The notes beneath the pieces are model-generated. The model saw only the letters and a list, made by a program, of their open reading frames with translations, had not been told where the DNA came from and did no database searches. A stretch of DNA of 64,000 nucleotides from Magicicada septendecula (Eukaryota > Arthropoda > Insecta > Hemiptera > Cicadidae): the NCBI GenBank assembly GCA_034769895.1, contig JAWRYS010000710.1, forward strand, positions 434,001 to 498,000, in the 5' to 3' direction. Of the stretch, positions 1-12,354 are shown one piece after another. The position numbers and the translations under genes were made by a program. Numbering within the stretch: the stretch's first letter is position 1; every line of letters starts with the position of its first letter.

Positions 1-961
1 GCTGATTGAACTTTGAGGCTCAACTTTAAGGAAACAACACTATTATAGTTTTGGATTTTGGTAAAAAACGTTCTGAGTGTTACTAGAACACGTCCTGACT
101 ACACTGCTGTAGTTCCATACTTACTTGTGCAAAGAAGGATTTTCCATATTGACAAACATTAAGCAGAATTACAGGAGGCATCCGCCTGGGCGTGGCAGCT
201 CATAGTTCTGGCTGATCTCTCATTGTAGCTGCTCCTGCTGCCTGAACACTGGAGGTAGGTGATGTGCAAGGTTGCACAACCCCCAGAAAAGTGGCTTCTT
301 AATAATATGTATTATTCATAAAATATGTAATTTTTAAATCTTTTCAAACCACTGTATTTTTAGACAAAACATTAGCCCTACAGGTTTCGTGAAACATTTT
401 TGCACAGTAAATTGTAACTAACCCAGTTCTTCACTGTAAGCTGTGCACAAGTAAGGCAAGGGTTGCAAGATCCAGGCAAACCAGCATTTGTGACCATCAC
501 TTATGGAGCTTTTACATTGACAAACTGACGTGTGCTTTCAGCTGTCACGACATAGGACAATTAACGTGCATTGAAAATCTATGCTCAGTTTGCAGTATTT
601 CTGTGACATTCCAGTAGGTGTGCTGTATATGATCATTTACCAGTGACTCATGCAGCATAATATTTCAATTCCTGTCATCTGTCTTTGTTAATGCCCATAT
701 GCAGTTAGTGTTTACGAATGAGAAGAATCTACTGTGTTCTTTGCACAAGTGTAAATTCTTTGAATCTTAGTGTTAACAGTGTAAAAATTATTTCTAAGTA
801 TTGAGTTTTATGTATAAGGAGTAGTTTTTTATTATAAGTGATAATTTATTACTATGTAAAATGAAGTCATTAAGTAGTTTGTTGGATAAGCCATTTAGCT
901 TATGGTCTCTACAAGAAAAACTAGAAATACAAAATTTAGATAGGCCTACTCCTGATCTTAA
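1..961. other. no gene seen; AT-rich intergenic sequence
   Basis: I find no credible coding region or RNA gene here. The only recognisable piece is the SINE-like fragment near 175-275, listed separately. The rest is AT-rich, with short stop-filled frames on both strands. Confidence 0.6.
175..275 (+). repeat. SINE-like dispersed repeat, 5' portion
   Basis: This stretch shares a block with the reverse complement of about 7385-7465. Both carry the core GCAGCTCATAGTTCTGG, followed after a short gap by a TTGYAGCTGCNCCTNCTGCC block. The copy at 7311-7465 continues into a second block that also occurs alone at 3191-3297. I therefore read this as the front part of one interspersed repeat family. I see no tRNA-type promoter boxes that would prove a SINE. 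Confidence 0.5.
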
Positions 962-1061
962 CTTAATACAGACTGGTTCATCAGGGGAGCGTTTCCGGCG
1001 TGAGGTCCGATTCCTCTAGGCGTCAAACGGGCATGGGCCCAACCTCGCTTAATACAGACTG
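962..1061. repeat. 14-bp direct repeats flanking a 72-bp GC-rich segment
   Basis: CTTAATACAGACTG occurs at 962-975 and again at 1048-1061. Partial similarity (about ATCAGGG) continues after each copy. The enclosed segment 976-1047 is much richer in GC than its surroundings. It contains GAGG-TCCGATT-CCTC, which resembles a tRNA T-arm, but I cannot build a complete tRNA around it. It could be a small insertion with a target duplication, or a local duplication that has diverged. Confidence 0.4.
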
Positions 1062-1089
1062 TTAAATCAGGGAACAGATTGTTCAAAAG

Positions 1090-2610
1090 AGTTTTTAGGA
1101 GAGGCGTTTATGAAAAAAATCAGTTGTGTAGCTGTAACTCAAGGAAGGCTTTGTTTTGCTTCCCTTTTGTACTGTATGGGGGATGATAGTCCTTGGACAA
1201 AATCAAGCTTTACTAATCTAATTGTTCGTGCTAAAAAACATGAAGCTTCTGAAATTTGTATTAAAAATAGTTTACAGTTAGCTCTTTGAGAAAGTGTCAA
1301 TGTGACAGAACAATTGAATAGTGCTTACAGGTTGAGTGCCAGTGTTTATAATGGAAAGGTGTTACAGAACAGGTATATTTTAAATATATTTGTGTACATT
1401 TCTGTGGTGCCTGTGAACTAGCTTTGAGAGGATAAAATGAGTCGGAAAATTCTAGTAATGAATTTTAATGCAGGATTAGATGTTGCTATGAAAAGACATT
1501 TGGAAAGAGCTAAAGGATTTAAGGGCACTTCAAAAACAATCCAAAATGAAATTTTAGAGATAATGCTAGAAGTTTTACATGAAAAAAATTCAAAAGAAAT
1601 AGAATACACTAATTTCTTAGCCATTTGAGTGATGTATCAAACACATTTTAAAATGGCTGTAGTTTTTCAATATGTAGTTAATGACAAATGGATGGAATAA
1701 TTTTGGAATTTTCTAACTCTGTCTCATCATGATTCTCAAACACTGGCTGTTTCTATGTTAGATGAACTAAGTCAACTAAGTACAGTCCAGTAATGGCTGG
1801 ATCTTCTGGAGGCATTCAAGCTACTGTTAAAGAAACTTATATGGGAGCTCAGTATGTACACTGTATGCTCATCAGATCAGCTTGATAATGGTGAAAGCTT
1901 CATTCACAAATAGGAACATTCGATTTTTTCTTGCAAATGTCCAAAGGATCTGTATGTTTTTCAGACAGTACCCAGCAGACTGCTATACGAGATGAAGTTG
2001 TGAAAAAACAGTTGCCACAGTGTGCTCCAACCAGATAGAATTTTCAGTCCTGAAGTATAACTACTATTTATAATCACTTACATGATTTTAAAAAATGCTT
2101 GAAAATTATTCTAGATTATGATAAAATAAGAAACATTGCTACCCTTTCCCAAGCTTCAGGCCATTTGAAGACATTAGCTGGAGAACTTTTCCTGTTACAA
2201 AAGAGTACCCTATTTTAGACTCAAATAAACTTCATTCAGAAATTTCTTCTTTACTCGGTGCAGAATTTCAAACACATCTGGAGCTGTAAGTTTACTTTCA
2301 TTTGTAAAGGCAAGAAAACTACAAGACACCTTCAGTCAATGCACAAAACTTCTGGAAATTGTGGTTACCACCCCAAATACTGGAAATTTTGATATTACAG
2401 CTGAAGCTGAAAGACATTTCTCTACTTGAAAACGTATAAACATATTTGTCAGATACAGTAAGTCTAAGGACAGACTCTCTGCATTGGGTATTCTCTCCAT
2501 TCAAGAAGGACTTAGTAATAAACATACTAGATTTTAACCAGCAAGCGATTGACAGATTTGCATAAAATAAAGAGAGAAGAATGGATTTCTTGTATTCATT
2601 CATGGCTGTT
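1090..2610 (+). pseudogene. decayed hAT-family (ZMYM1-like) transposase
   Basis: Reading the plus strand across several frames gives the ordered hallmarks of the hAT transposase family related to zinc-finger MYM-type protein 1. The clearest piece is the open segment 1437-1628 (FNAGLDVAMKRHLE, then TSKTIQNEILE). It is followed by a segment ending YVVNDKWME*FWNF near 1660-1715, GGIQATVKETYMGAQYVHC near 1810-1865, and DEVVKKQLPQCAPTR near 1990-2035. The C-terminal dimerisation-type block AEAERHFST*KRINIFV lies near 2405-2450, and DRLSALGILSIQ follows. In-frame stops (for example after KEIEYTNFLAI at 1626-1628) and frame changes break the gene repeatedly, so it is non-functional. I could not identify terminal inverted repeats. 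Family assignment rests on remembered motif order and is fairly secure. Confidence 0.75.
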
Positions 2611-3190
2611 TAAAGACTTTAAATCAGTGCTGTTTAAATGGATTTTATATTTAAATTAGGCTTTTAATTCATTGTATTTAAGCTTTGTTTTACTGCTAAG
2701 TAAATGTAATTGATATCTATATTCCAACAGAAAATATAGATATAATATTGATCCTATATTTATAGAATATTTCAACAGAAGTAAAATAACACTTAACTAG
2801 TCACCTTTGACAGTGGCTGGCCACTAGCCACCTCTAGTCTAAATTACATAATTTAGACTACAACCTTGTAAACACCTGTATAAAAGATACTAAAGCTTAT
2901 AACTACAAGATTTGCAACTATGAAATATATATTTCGTGATTGCAAAGATACATTTACAGCTAACACTTTGGGCTACAACATTTAACATTTAATCATTTTT
3001 AAAATTTTTAACTGATAAATTTTGATATTATAATAATAATTGTGTATGGTACAAAAATATTTAGTCTTAACCAATATCTGAGTTTTATGCTCATAATTAT
3101 GTTAACGTAATGAGGAATATAAAAAAATGACAGTAATCCTATGTTCATGAAAACTTGCAACTTGCAACCCCCTCGTCTTGACATCACCAG
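2611..3190. other. no gene seen; one short perfect hairpin
   Basis: AT-rich sequence downstream of the hAT relic. The notable item is a perfect 11-bp inverted repeat, TAGTCTAAATT at 2835-2845 against 2850-2860 with a 4-nt ACAT loop. It directly follows a GTGGCT/AGCCAC mini-palindrome near 2813-2831. These might belong to the hAT 3' end, but I cannot match a terminal repeat on the other side. Confidence 0.5.
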
Positions 3191-3297
3191 CCGCCACTGC
3201 CCCATACCAGGAGGAGAGCTCTAAGCTCATGTTGGTGAGTCCTTAAGGAAACCATTGAGCTCAATCCCAGACACTGAGCCAGATCAGTGCACAAAAA
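3191..3297 (+). repeat. SINE-like dispersed repeat, 3' portion
   Basis: This copy matches the reverse complement of about 7311-7405. Shared blocks in order are CCATACCAGG, AGCTCATG, CCTTAAGG and GTGCACAAAAA. It ends in an A-rich stretch, as retroposed repeats often do. It is the second portion of the family whose front portion is at 175-275. Confidence 0.55.
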
Positions 3298-4338
<1,041 letters not shown>

Positions 4339-4431
4339 TTTGCTTATAAGCCACTGTGGACTACATTTGGTTCAACTGGTTCGTAACTTCTTCTCTTCTC
4401 TCTTCTCTCTTCCATCTCTCCTATATCTCCT

Positions 4432-4940
4432 TCATTCTTGATCGATGTCTCTCCCTCCTTTTTTAGTCAGACCAGATGGCACCTGTCCTCTTCTTGGGTT
4501 TTTCATAAAAACCTTGGGCAATTTTAATTTCTTTTTGAGTGGCAAGCATTCTTCAATGTCTTCTTGAGTAATCTGGAGTTCTTCTATGTCTTTTTCTGTT
4601 TCTTTGAGCCATGTATTGGACATTTTGAGGTTTTTGAAATAGTTAAAAAGCTTCCCTGTTAGTCAGTCAGGATTAATTCTTTGAACATGTCTGTAGAAAG
4701 TAATTCTTCTTTTCCTAATTACGTCTGTGATTTTCTCAACATGTGTGTACAGCTCATTATTGTGGCATCTTCTGTACTGCTCTCCATCTTTTATTGATCC
4801 CAAGAATTTTCTTAATATTTTCCAGTTCTTTCATCATCATTTTCTTGTTCAGAGTCAGACACTCAGCTACATAAAGTGGTTCGGGGTAAATTACTGTTGA
4901 ATAATGCCTAAGAACAATTCTCTTTAATGTTATTATCAAA
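4432..4940 (-). pseudogene. LINE reverse-transcriptase C-terminal fragment with stops
   Basis: The minus strand reads through two stops as the C-terminal tail of a non-LTR retrotransposon RT. From 4939 leftwards come LRHYSTVIYPEPLYVAECLTL and an ILGINKRW block. The stop-bounded segment 4623-4756 follows, with ELYTHVEKITDVIRKRR and ITFYRHVQRINPD. After another stop come KLFNYFKN and WLKETEKDIEELQI. This is the thumb/connection region typical of insect LINE ORF2 proteins, in which an R-x-x-x-Y/W-x-x-H-V/L block follows the palm. The catalytic palm is absent, so the copy is 5'-truncated and dead. The middle segment is too short and broken to appear as an ORF. I cannot assign a clade. Confidence 0.7.
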
Positions 4941-6487
4941 ATCTATTTTATATGATGCTATTCAGTGCTTACAAAAAGAAATAGCTTAATGTTAATTTTC
5001 ATAAATCTGTTTTTATCAAGCCATGAGGCAATATAGAACTCATTGTCTCTTGTGCACTTATTTGTTTTAACCTTGAAAATGTATCTTTAACTGGAAATTT
5101 ACTTACATCTGTGATAATAATTATTATTGTTTAGTGGTGAGACATCAGACTTAATAAATTTTGGTCCCAAATCAGCACTTTTTAATTTTAATACAATTTC
5201 ACACTCACTCTCGTACATTGTCTTTTATTTTATTTTGTTTCTCAGGTGCTCATTTCCCTGACACTTAAATTTTGGTTTAATTTAGTTACTTATCAGCCGA
5301 ATGTGAAGCTGTTGTTAGGGCTGGAATAGTCATGCTGGTGAATTTTTCTAATGTATTTTGGCTTGGCTCGATTGGTCACTGACACACAGTTAAGTGAATT
5401 GTGATGATTTTAGTGATATATGCCACTTTTCAGAATTCTGGTGAAATTTTTCTTCAAGATTATTATACACTGAATACTATTTCGAACTCTGAATAATTAT
5501 TAAGTTGGTTATGATGTAGTTAGACCATATGCTAGTAGAAGGTCACGTTTCACTTTAAAACATTTAATTAGACTTCAGTTTTGACGATTCACTACCAATT
5601 GTTGCTTTTTTGTCCATAAAAACAAAGAAACAGATTTATGATTAATTCTCACACAATTAAATCAAATGTGTGTTAAATCACAATTAAATCACAGTTCTGT
5701 TACATGTATAACTAACAACACACATTGGTTGTATAATTAACGTACAGTAGGTTGTGTTGTGTGGACATAGTTATGATCTTGTTAACCTAAAAAAAAATGT
5801 TAATTTATGTAATTTTGTTTATTTCAGTTATTTGACATTTCCTTTTAACCGATTTTGTGTACCGAATACACTGTTTTCAGCCAAATATACATATTTTCCA
5901 CACAAAACATGGCCTTTTTATTATAAAGGTATTACTTGTTGGATGCTTTTGTAGAGAAAAGGGAGCAACGTCAGGCTGGCTGTTTGCTTATATAGGGCTG
6001 TTGCCTTAAAAACTCACACCAGCGGATCTTTCACAACACATAAAACTTTTTTTGTCCACAATTTTGCATGCACACACACACTTTCATTTATAGTGTACAT
6101 ATAAATTTTGGTCATGTATATAATGTCACAAGCTTACATTCTGTCTTCAGATTCCAAGTATCTTGAATTTTGATTACTCACTATTATTCCTAAATATTTA
6201 AAACTATATACTTCTTCAGATTTGTATAACAGTCGGTTGTATAATTCACCAACTTCTGGACAGTCTCATTTTCGTTTTATGCTGGTTGCTCTGCAACCTA
6301 TGCTTGAGCTTCATTACTTATACTTTACTTCTTATTGTTTCATCCAAGTTTTTCCTGTTCACCCTGGTAGCAGTAATCACCTAATCACCCATTTATGCCA
6401 CAACTTGAACTTGTAATTTCTGAGCTGTTGTTCTTGCAGTTCACATCTCCTTTTTACCCCTTCCATTATAACATTACATTGTTGACA
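4941..6487. other. no gene seen
   Basis: AT-rich intergenic sequence. Short frames near 5754-5954 and 6222-6416 have T-rich composition and no recognisable domain, so I do not call them genes. Confidence 0.55.
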
Positions 6488-6617
6488 ACCCATCTCCCAG
6501 TCATACCTGTCTCTTCATTGCCATATATTCTGTTAATCTCTACAATGTTACCACCCATCTCCCAGTCATACCTGTCTCTTCATTGCCATATATTCTGTTA
6601 ATCTCTACAATGTTACC
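6488..6617. repeat. 65-bp tandem duplication, two copies
   Basis: The two copies (6488-6552 and 6553-6617) are essentially identical, each containing CATCTCCCAGTCATACC and ending CTACAATGTTACC. The identity indicates a recent local duplication. It is non-coding as far as I can see. Confidence 0.85.
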
Positions 6618-7310
6618 ACTTTCATTTTTGAGATCTTTAGCATTGTTTCATTAATTAGTAAAACAGTTGCAAATTTATTTATCAATTTTATCATAATTGT
6701 TTTTAATAACAGTTGCTTAGTTACCCAATGCAGTAGTTGGCCAAATGTTATTCACAGTCTAGAGTACAACTACAGGAATTATTAGTGTACTAAATCAAAT
6801 TTAAAAATTCAGTTCAACACGTAACAATTATTATAAAACAATTTGTCAACTGCCCACTCTTGGTGCCATTTTCTCCTTTTATAAGTGGCAGTGATAGACA
6901 GACAGAAGTTACATGGGGTATCTTTTGCCATGGTGTGTGTGCATTGAGAGGGTCACAATCCAATTACCGGTAATTCCAGATTCTTCCAGTGCAGCATGAT
7001 CATGTGTTTGCAGCATAAGGATGTATGATGTAAGTCCCCATTGCACGTTAGGGCATGCAAGTAAGGACATACTGTTGGTTTCTGTGGCCTAATTCCATGC
7101 CTGAGTTCACCTGAAGAAACTTAGAGCCACACTGGTGTGGATGATAGGTATGCCCACCATAAGGCATCAGTAGGATCAATGGATCAGTGGTGAGCTGTAA
7201 TGTCCTGGTGGATAGCTCCCACGAGGAGGCACTTGCACACTTCACAGTTTCCTGTACCTAGTATGACAGTGCACCCAAAACAGCTTGAACTAGTGCATAC
7301 TATTAAAATG
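6618..7310. other. no gene seen
   Basis: Non-coding sequence with somewhat higher GC from about 6940 onward, possibly extending the dispersed repeat that starts at 7311. I see no protein domain. Confidence 0.5.
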
Positions 7311-7465
7311 TTTTTGTGCACCGACATGGCTCTACATCTGAGATCCAGCCGCATGGTTCCCTTAAGGATTCACTGACATGAGCTTACCTGGTATGGGCAG
7401 TAGGTGCAGCTGCAATAAGGCATCCCCAGAACTATGAGCTGCATATCCAGGTGAATGGCTTCTGC
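7311..7465 (-). repeat. SINE-like dispersed repeat, longest copy
   Basis: On the minus strand this copy contains both blocks that occur separately at 175-275 and at 3191-3297, in order, and ends in a short run of A (TTTTT on plus at 7311-7315). Three related copies within 7.5 kb support an interspersed repeat family. I cannot see an internal RNA polymerase III promoter with confidence, so SINE is a guess. Confidence 0.55.
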
Positions 7466-7775
7466 ATGAAGACACAAGGAATGGAACTCCTAGTGATTTC
7501 CCATGCTTAAGACAACAAGACAGTTTAAGGTATATTAGGACATCCTGTAACAGGACAAGAACAGGGACTGGCTTGAGGAGTTTCTGTTCTTTCTGACACT
7601 GAATCTTGATACATATAGTGGACTAGCCCAGCATGGCGAAGCCAACACCATGGGATGTTGCCTGGCCACATCCCAGGCGTTCGTGCATGTGAACGTTATC
7701 AATGACACGAAGAATTTCAATGATGCCAGAATTTTATCTTTAAACAGAATTTTTAATGGCAAGTTACCATCATGT

Positions 7776-7876
7776 AGAGTAGTTAGTTGGACAGTTACTG
7801 TTACTAAATTTTAAAAGATTGTCAGAATATTATTTGTTTTAAAATTAAAAATGGCGATTATCCAACTAACTACTCT
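7776..7876. repeat. short foldback element, MITE-like
   Basis: Perfect 16-bp inverted repeats (AGAGTAGTTAGTTGGA at 7776-7791 and its exact complement at 7861-7876) enclose 69 bp. Inside them lies a second AT-rich inverted pair (AAATTTTAAAA near 7806 and TTTTAAAATT near 7840). The size and structure suit a very small MITE or a foldback. I see no clear target-site duplication outside the arms. Confidence 0.6.
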
Positions 7877-8256
7877 GCATACTGGTATCAGAATGTATTG
7901 TATTGATCATGGTAAAAGAATTGGGAATATATATCGTATCTTATACTATTAAGCGAGCAATCTTTGTATGTATGTCCTTATTTTCTCGGAAACGGCTCTA
8001 ACGATTTTCTCGAAATTTGGTACTTAAGCATATTTGGACACTAAAAATCGATTGGGCTAGGTCTCATTTTCCGCAAAAATCGCCTAAGGCCTAAACCGTA
8101 GGGTCTTTGAAGTATACATTTTAATTCATGTAGGTTTAAATATTCACACAACAATTGCTATTGTTATAACTCTCTCACCCAGCAACAAATATTTTAAAAA
8201 AATATTTTTTATTTGAAATTAAAACGTTAATTTTAATTCTGTTCATAAAGAATAGA

Positions 8257-8495
8257 TCTTATCGATGTTTATAAATAATATAAAATAGCTGTTGCAATGA
8301 ATGTAAATAAACAAACTAAGAGTTGAGACATACAATCTAATCTATGTATGTCCTTGAAACGGCTCTAACGATACCATAGGGTCTTTATAGGTCTTTAACC
8401 TGCGGCCTAAACGGCGCAGTATCGGTGTTTATAAATAATATAAACAGATGTTGCTATGACTGTAAATAAACAAACTAAGAGTTGAGACATATAAT
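8257..8495. repeat. diverged direct repeat in Helitron leader
   Basis: A block running from GTTTATAAATAATATAAA to AACTAAGAGTTGAGACATA occurs near 8257-8331 and again near 8422-8491, about 165 bp apart. The ACGGCTCTAACGAT leader motif is also duplicated (near 8005 and 8353). This suggests one duplication of the leader in the element's history. Confidence 0.65.
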
Positions 8496-8540
8496 TGTGG
8501 GTTTCTGCGCAACGATTTTTGTACAATCTATCTGATATAC

Positions 8541-8735
8541 ATAATCTAAACTATTAAGTGTTCTGTATACGCTGTTGTGTTTTTTGCATTCTCTGAGGTA
8601 TATACATAATCTAAACTATTAAGTGTTCTCTATACGCTGTTGTGTTATTTGCATTCTCTGAGGTATATACATAATCTAAACTATTAAGTGTTCTCTATAC
8701 GCTGTTGTGTTTTTTGCATTCTCTGAGGTAAGTGG
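8541..8735 (+). repeat. three tandem 65-bp repeats just upstream of the Helitron ORF
   Basis: The phrase ATAATCTAAACTATTAAGTG starts at 8541, 8606 and 8671, giving an exact 65-bp period. Each unit ends GCATTCTCTGAGGTA. The last copy ends two bases before the ATG at 8737, where its terminal GAGGTAAGT also resembles a splice donor. The position suggests a promoter or leader repeat, but no function can be shown. Confidence 0.85.
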
Positions 8736-8736
8736 T

Positions 8737-9804
8737 ATGCCTACCAAGGGACGTCCTCCAAAAAAACGAACTTTTAACTTTAACCAGCGACCACAGGAAC
8801 AGCCAGAAGATGAACGTCAGGAGCAAATGGAACATGTGACCAGTTCGGCTGATAACCCTGTTCCTGGTACCTCAAGGGACTTTGGACCTTCGAACAAAGA
8901 AAATTTTCCCACTTCTGTAAGACCGGGCCGGAAAGCAAAGACGACATGTATCAATAGATTAGTTGGGATCATTAATGATCTCATCGATTCTCAATCTCAG
9001 GAGACTAACGATCTTAAAAGAAGAAAACGAAATGTTGAACCTGCTGAGGATTGTCAACGACGCTTAGATCAGATGCGTGAACGTACACTTCAAAGACGAG
9101 CAGGAGAACCAGAACAACAAAGAACTCAGCGGCTCCAAGACATGCGTGAACTAGCAGCTCAAAGACGAGCAGGAGAACCAGAACAACAAAGAACTCAGCG
9201 GCTCCAAGACATGCGCGAACTAGCAGCTCAAAGACGAGCAAATGAAACTGATGATCGCCGGCAGCAGCGATTGGAAGAAGAACGCCGTAGAAATTCTAGA
9301 CGTCAACAAGCCCTTCGACTAAACGGGCTAAGTACCTATAAAGCAGCCACGAGTGCGGATACTTCTTATTACAGTTTACAACCTTTTAATGTTGTTTGAT
9401 TTCACTGTGGAGCATTACATTTCGCTGAAGAACGAATAACGAATCGAATTCAAAGAGACTCCTTTGGGAGCTGTTGCTTGCATGGTAGGATTGATGTACC
9501 ACATCCAGAATTTCCAAATGAGCTGGTGCGACTGTTCCTTCGACATCATCCATTTTCTGGTGAATTTCATAAACGGATTCAAAATTTGAACGCATGTTTC
9601 GCAATGGCTTCCTTCACCATAGATGACGACCGAACAATTAACAACCAAGGTATATATAGCAATATTGCCAGCGGTCAAGTTTATCATAAACTTAATGTGG
9701 CAGCTCATCCCACTCAAAATCCTGACAGAAATTCTGAATTTCGAAATTCTGTTGAGATGGCTGACTTACCACCACACAAATTAAAGCTTAAAAAAATACA
9801 ATAA
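8737..9804 (+). pseudogene. Helitron protein N-terminal region, interrupted by one stop
   Basis: I start at the ATG at 8737 (MPTKGRPPKKR), because the earlier in-frame ATG at 8707 lies inside the 65-bp leader repeat. Residues about 120-190 hold a basic, glutamine-rich repeat of 24 residues (RRAGEPEQQRTQRLQDMREL), seen twice in full at 9094-9237 and then degenerate. This pattern is common ahead of the Helitron N domain in arthropod elements. A TGA at 9397-9399 interrupts the frame just before FHCGALHFAEER. The same frame then continues to 9804 with the Helitron-like N domain, including FHKRIQNLNACFAMASF and GIYSNIASGQVYHKL. The Rep HUH motif and SF1 helicase are absent. It is therefore a truncated, stop-containing copy. 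Identification is firm, and activity is very unlikely. Confidence 0.8.
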
Positions 9805-12354
9805 TAATGCTTTTATGAAACTTGGACGTCTCTGAAGGGCTGTGCAATGGAACGAGATTGGTCGTGACTGAATTATGTAGTAACATTATTAAAGCCAAGA
9901 TTATCACGGGTGAATATTGTAACATGACATAAGATAGCGTAAAATATCACTAATGATTAATAAAAGAGAAAGCTGAAGGTAGGAAGAAATGTTAAAAAAC
10001 TTATAATTTGAAGATTAATGACCTAACTACGAAATAACAAGTGACTAAGAAACTGACTATGACTTGACCCAATAGATTGGAGAAAACAAGAAGATTGAAG
10101 AAAACAAGAAAATAGAGACAAGAAGGAAGGAACGAGAAACAAAATTTAACCCAAAGTGTGACCACGATCAATGTAACCCCAAGATATAACTGAAAAATAA
10201 TATGTAAAGTAAATGCACTAAAACAGATAGGGCATAAATAAGATGTCAAATATAAACTATAAAAAATAAACTAGAGATATTATGTACAGTATGTTAAATG
10301 AAAAGCAAAGAAACATGAATTTATAAATATAAGATAGGAAGTTAGAAATAAAAAATACCCTATTAAAATATAAACTAGTCAGAAAACAAGTAAGTTATAA
10401 TTGAGCTGAATAAAGACAATCATTCAAAACCAAAAGTGACCAATGTGAAATGAAAATGAAACAAATATTAATTACCAATAACCACACAGTGATACTAAAC
10501 TAAATAAACAAACAATATGTGAAATATCAAGTGAAAGTGACGATAAATAAAGAAACCTTATATGAAAGGAAAAGTGCAGTGTAGGAATATATGGTATAAA
10601 ATACTATAAGATGCAGACTATAGTAATATAGCAAAACAGTCTTTAATAGAATATTATCTAAAAAGTATTAAACTAATTATACCATTATTAATTTAAGTGA
10701 TAGTAAGTAAGAATTACCAAGAATAAGGTAAAAGTTAAATTATTAGAGTGGAAGATAGGAGAAGCAGACACTGTATTTTAGTGAAGGAATTTGTAAGTGA
10801 GTTATATTATGTAAGGTACTGTTAAAAATTATTATTATAAGAGTTTCATTATTGTAAAAACCCATAGAATTAATTAACTTAGAAGATAGGTGAGATAGAA
10901 GTAAGAAACCAATAACAGTTAGAAGTTTAATTTCAGGCTTGAACCTGGTAAGAAATATTTTAATAATAAAAGGTGTGTTGTTAAAAGCACCAATGTTTTT
11001 TTGTTTATCTGTTTCTATAAAAAAAATGTTCAATGAACCAATAAATAAAGTTTATGAATTATAAAGAAGGTTGAATAGGAGTATTGTGAAACCTATGTTT
11101 TAGTTGTCTTGATTTTAGGCCTAGCATGAAGGAGAGAATTTTATAAGTTTAAAAAGAAAACAATAACCAAGGGTCAATTAGAGTATATAAAATGTTTAAT
11201 TAAGTAAGTAAGTGTATCAGATATAAAAATGTATAAATATTATTCAGTTTAAAAATAATTACAAAAGAAATATCAATAAGAAAATAAGATAAATGTTATT
11301 AACTAATCAAAAATAACCATGAGGGATATCAAAATAATCTTTAGTAAAAAAGCAGAACAAAGGTGTTAGTATAGTTAATATTAATACTAGCATAAGGAAG
11401 TAATCATAATTTAAAGGATTTTTATATATTTGAACATAAATAAAACGTTAGATTATAACAATGTTATAAGATGTTGACCAATGAAAACTAGTATAATTTG
11501 AAGGGTAACTATGGCAACTCATGGTTGTTACATAGAGTGACAGTTGAAATCTAATTACTTCATTATTGACCAGCATAGAGGGTGGATGTATGAAGCCCTC
11601 GAATCCAAATTAATTTTAAAAGCTTTAAAAGTTTCCAAATTTTGAAGGAAGAAGTGTAAGAAGAAGATTTAACTGAACCATTGATGAGATGGCCAGTAAT
11701 TAAAACATTTATACAAAAAATATCATGGCCAAACTTTGGAAGGAAGTAAATTAATTTAATACCCGACCAATTCTGGAGGAAGAACTGAAGGGATCTAACT
11801 CAACCTGAAGAAGAAGATCATCTACAAGAACTGATGGAAACTGGACATTGGATCTCAACCATTTGAACGGGAATCTCAGCTAATCCAAAGAAGAAAGGAC
11901 TTTTAGACGTGTTCCAGAAGAAGAAGAGGTTCGCAAGAGAAGCTACATCCAGGAATCGATGAGTATAAATTAAATACTTCACCCTAACTCAAACTTTCAA
12001 TTACCCACACTAAACGAACTATCTTATTTTCACTTCACAGATCACAAAATTAACTTTTGAACTGAACTTGATTATAAAATCACCTTCGATAAAATATATC
12101 AATCACTGAATTTTGATTTTATATTGAAATAGTTTTAGAAACATAAATTGCTGTAAAGTTATTATCTATTATTACAAATATAAATACATAAAATTACTTA
12201 TTTTTACCCACCTCATAAACTGTTTTCTCGGGCCAGGATCTCGTCACACGAACGTAGAATGCAAGCATGGTTTACAGGTTATGTAAATAACTTACGCCAC
12301 TCGCTTTTGTGAAGAGAAATTAATTAAATTTTTTTTTGATTTAAATTTTTAAAA
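9805..12354. other. gene-free A/G-rich stretch
   Basis: The plus strand is strikingly purine- and A-rich for about 2 kb (10.0-11.9 kb) and carries no ORF with a recognisable domain on either strand. Retroelement RNA is often A-rich, so this could be the non-coding part of another LTR element in plus orientation. A purine-rich patch (GAAGAAGAAGAGG near 11920) would suit a polypurine tract. I cannot find LTR ends or a primer-binding site, so this remains a suggestion. Confidence 0.4.

Larger units (their letters stand above)
7939..9804 (+). mobile_element. Helitron, 5' part (3' end not found)
   Basis: The element appears to start at TC (7939) preceded by A, consistent with Helitron insertion between A and T. 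The following text (GAGCAATCTTTGTATGTATGTCC, then an ACGGCTCTAACGATTTTCTCG block) has the style of insect Helitron 5' leaders. The protein at 8737-9804 has the Helitron N-terminal domain. The Rep and helicase parts and the 3' hairpin with CTRR end are not visible, so this copy is truncated or decayed after about 9804. Confidence 0.6.
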
